From Phyllobacteriaceae bacterium (GTDB taxonomy: Bacteria > Pseudomonadota > Alphaproteobacteria > Rhizobiales > Devosiaceae): a stretch of 6,441 nucleotides of DNA. How positions within the stretch are numbered: the first letter of the stretch is position 1; every line of letters starts with the position of its first letter. Shown one piece after another: positions 5,919 through 6,441 of the stretch. Position numbers and translations under genes: made by a program. The notes below the pieces were generated by a model. It did not search any database. It saw nothing but the letters and a program-made list of their open reading frames with translations, and had not been told where the DNA came from. The DNA is taken from NCBI GenBank assembly GCA_012799265.1, contig JAAZLP010000310.1, forward strand, positions 1 through 6,441, written 5' to 3'.

Positions 5919-5921
5919 TCT

Positions 5922-5948
5922 GAAGGGCCCTCCGGGGCCCTTCTTTTT
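5922..5948 (+). terminator. Intrinsic terminator of the gcv operon
   Basis: A perfect 9-bp stem, GAAGGGCCC (5922-5930) with GGGCCCTTC (5935-5943), has a TCCG loop and is followed by five Ts (5944-5948). It begins 4 bases after the gcvPB stop. This is strong evidence that the riboswitch-led transcript ends here and does not include the small gene downstream. Confidence 0.94.
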
Positions 5949-5960
5949 GCCTGTCAGGCA
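5948..5960. promoter_or_regulatory. 13-bp palindrome between the gcv terminator and the next gene
   Basis: TGCCTG (5948-5953) and CAGGCA (5955-5960) form a perfect 6-bp inverted repeat around one central T, starting at the last T of the terminator. The tight dyad suits a dimeric DNA-binding protein better than an RNA hairpin, since a 1-base loop cannot fold. It could be an operator for the downstream small gene. I see no convincing -35/-10 pair here to anchor it. Confidence 0.3.
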
Positions 5961-6013
5961 GTTACGTCATTCGACGCATTCTCACTCCGGCCGTGAAGCG
6001 CGAGACTGGCGGC

Positions 6014-6322
6014 ATGGAGGAAGAACACAAAAATTACCTGACCCCTGGCAGCAATGGCGGGCCGCCGCTGGACGACGATCCGGGGCATGTGCCGCCATGG
6101 GGGCGCAATGGGATCGGCCGCTATTTTGAATGGCGGACGGCCAAGAAGGCGGCGTTCGACGCGCCGTTTGATATTGCCCGGATGCGGGCGCGCCGGGCGG
6201 CGATGATCGGGCTGACCTATGAGGAATATGTCGCCGAAATTCTCGAGCGGGGGCGCTATCTCAATGCGGGGGATACGGAGAGGATCGCGGCGATTATTGC
6301 CAGGCGGGGGGTGCGGTATTGA
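6014..6322 (+). CDS. Small conserved-type hypothetical protein
   Basis: A predicted soluble protein of 102 residues with no signal peptide or membrane segment; function unknown. The N-terminus is Pro/Gly/Asp-rich (YLTPGSNGGPPLDDDPGH, about 8-25), followed by WGRNGIGRYFEWRTAKKAAF (29-48), a basic helix (IARMRARRAAMIGL, 54-67), and a compact LTYEEYVAEILERGRYL (67-83). The TPG-NGGPPLDDD...WGR-GIGRYFEW...LTYEEY pattern resembles small uncharacterised proteins of Hyphomicrobiales as I recall them, so I think it is a real gene. I chose ATG 6014. A GTG at 5993 in frame would add 7 residues, and neither start has a good Shine-Dalgarno. It is separated from the gcv operon by a terminator, so it needs its own promoter, which I could not identify. 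Confidence 0.7.
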   Translation: MEEEHKNYLTPGSNGGPPLDDDPGHVPPWGRNGIGRYFEWRTAKKAAFDAPFDIARMRARRAAMIGLTYEEYVAEILERGRYLNAGDTERIAAIIARRGVRY

Positions 6323-6336
6323 GGGCCACCGCCGCG

Positions 6337-6357
6337 CGTCACCCCCGGGCTTGACCC
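6337..6357 (+). repeat. Short dispersed repeat, copy 2, broken at its 3' end
   Basis: GTCACCCCCGGGCTTGACCC (6338-6357) matches the copy at 1049-1073 (opposite strand) at 18 of 20 positions; with the preceding C it is 19 of 21. The intact copy continues with GAGGG to complete its inverted repeat. Here the match stops at 6357 and continues ACTGG, so the second arm is missing. Confidence 0.6.
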
Positions 6358-6441
6358 ACTGGTGTCCGGTTTAGATTTGTAGACAAGCTGCATGACATTG
6401 ATTCTACTGTGTTTTGAACGTTTGGCAGCGTTTTGGACACG
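6358..6441. mobile_element. Possible end of an insertion sequence, cut by the window edge
   Basis: The sequence after 6357 is visibly richer in A and T (e.g. GGTTTAGATTTGTAGACAAG, ACATTGATTCTACTGTGTTTTG) than the rest of the window, and it begins where the dispersed repeat is interrupted. GTGTCC (6362-6367) and GGACAC (6435-6440) form a short inverted pair. I cannot identify an IS family, and no transposase sequence is visible. The alternative is ordinary divergent intergenic DNA. The exact boundary is uncertain within about 5 bases. Confidence 0.35.

Noticed and set aside
5842..6129. + strand open frame spanning the end of gcvPB and the terminator
   Set aside because: It crosses a strong intrinsic terminator and overlaps gcvPB and the small gene in another frame.
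6392..6441. ATG at 6392 opening a frame (MTLILLCFERLAAF...) to the window end
   Set aside because: No ribosome site and only 16 codons visible. It may be part of a mobile element but cannot be supported.

Overview
The window looks like chromosomal DNA of a GC-rich alphaproteobacterium, most likely order Hyphomicrobiales (Rhizobiales) and perhaps Devosiaceae. Three things suggest this: the F0 ATP synthase genes end with paired b' and b subunits; the glycine decarboxylase P-protein is split into GcvPA and GcvPB, whereas many rhizobia carry a fused GcvP; and the intergenic DNA carries palindromic, G/C-run repeats of the kind common in this order. The family-level placement is inference.

Layout, all genes on the + strand. 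Positions 1-384 hold the C-terminal part of the b' subunit gene, and 390-878 the complete b subunit gene atpF. The unit closes with a strong intrinsic terminator (907-934). Positions 935-1256 have no credible gene. They hold a G/C-rich palindrome, a short dispersed repeat, a 17-bp tandem duplication, four copies of a GAYGGAGCY word, and a probable promoter. A tandem (two-aptamer) glycine riboswitch follows (about 1257-1430) with its expression platform. It leads the glycine cleavage operon gcvT (1488-2648), gcvH (2659-3024), gcvPA (3034-4377) and gcvPB (4374-5918), which ends at a second strong terminator (5922-5948). A small conserved-looking hypothetical gene (6014-6322) comes next. The last ~100 bases hold a second copy of the dispersed repeat that breaks off abruptly into AT-richer DNA, possibly the end of an insertion sequence.

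How the genes work together: GcvPA/GcvPB decarboxylate glycine and load the aminomethyl group onto the lipoyl arm of GcvH. GcvT passes the one-carbon unit to tetrahydrofolate and releases ammonia. The L-protein (dihydrolipoyl dehydrogenase) is not in the window and must come from elsewhere. The riboswitch should turn the operon on when glycine is plentiful. The most interesting detail is that the conserved 3' core of aptamer 2 can pair with the gcvT Shine-Dalgarno region (8 of 9 bases), which suggests translational control. I found no undescribed multi-gene system; most of the window is well-understood core metabolism.
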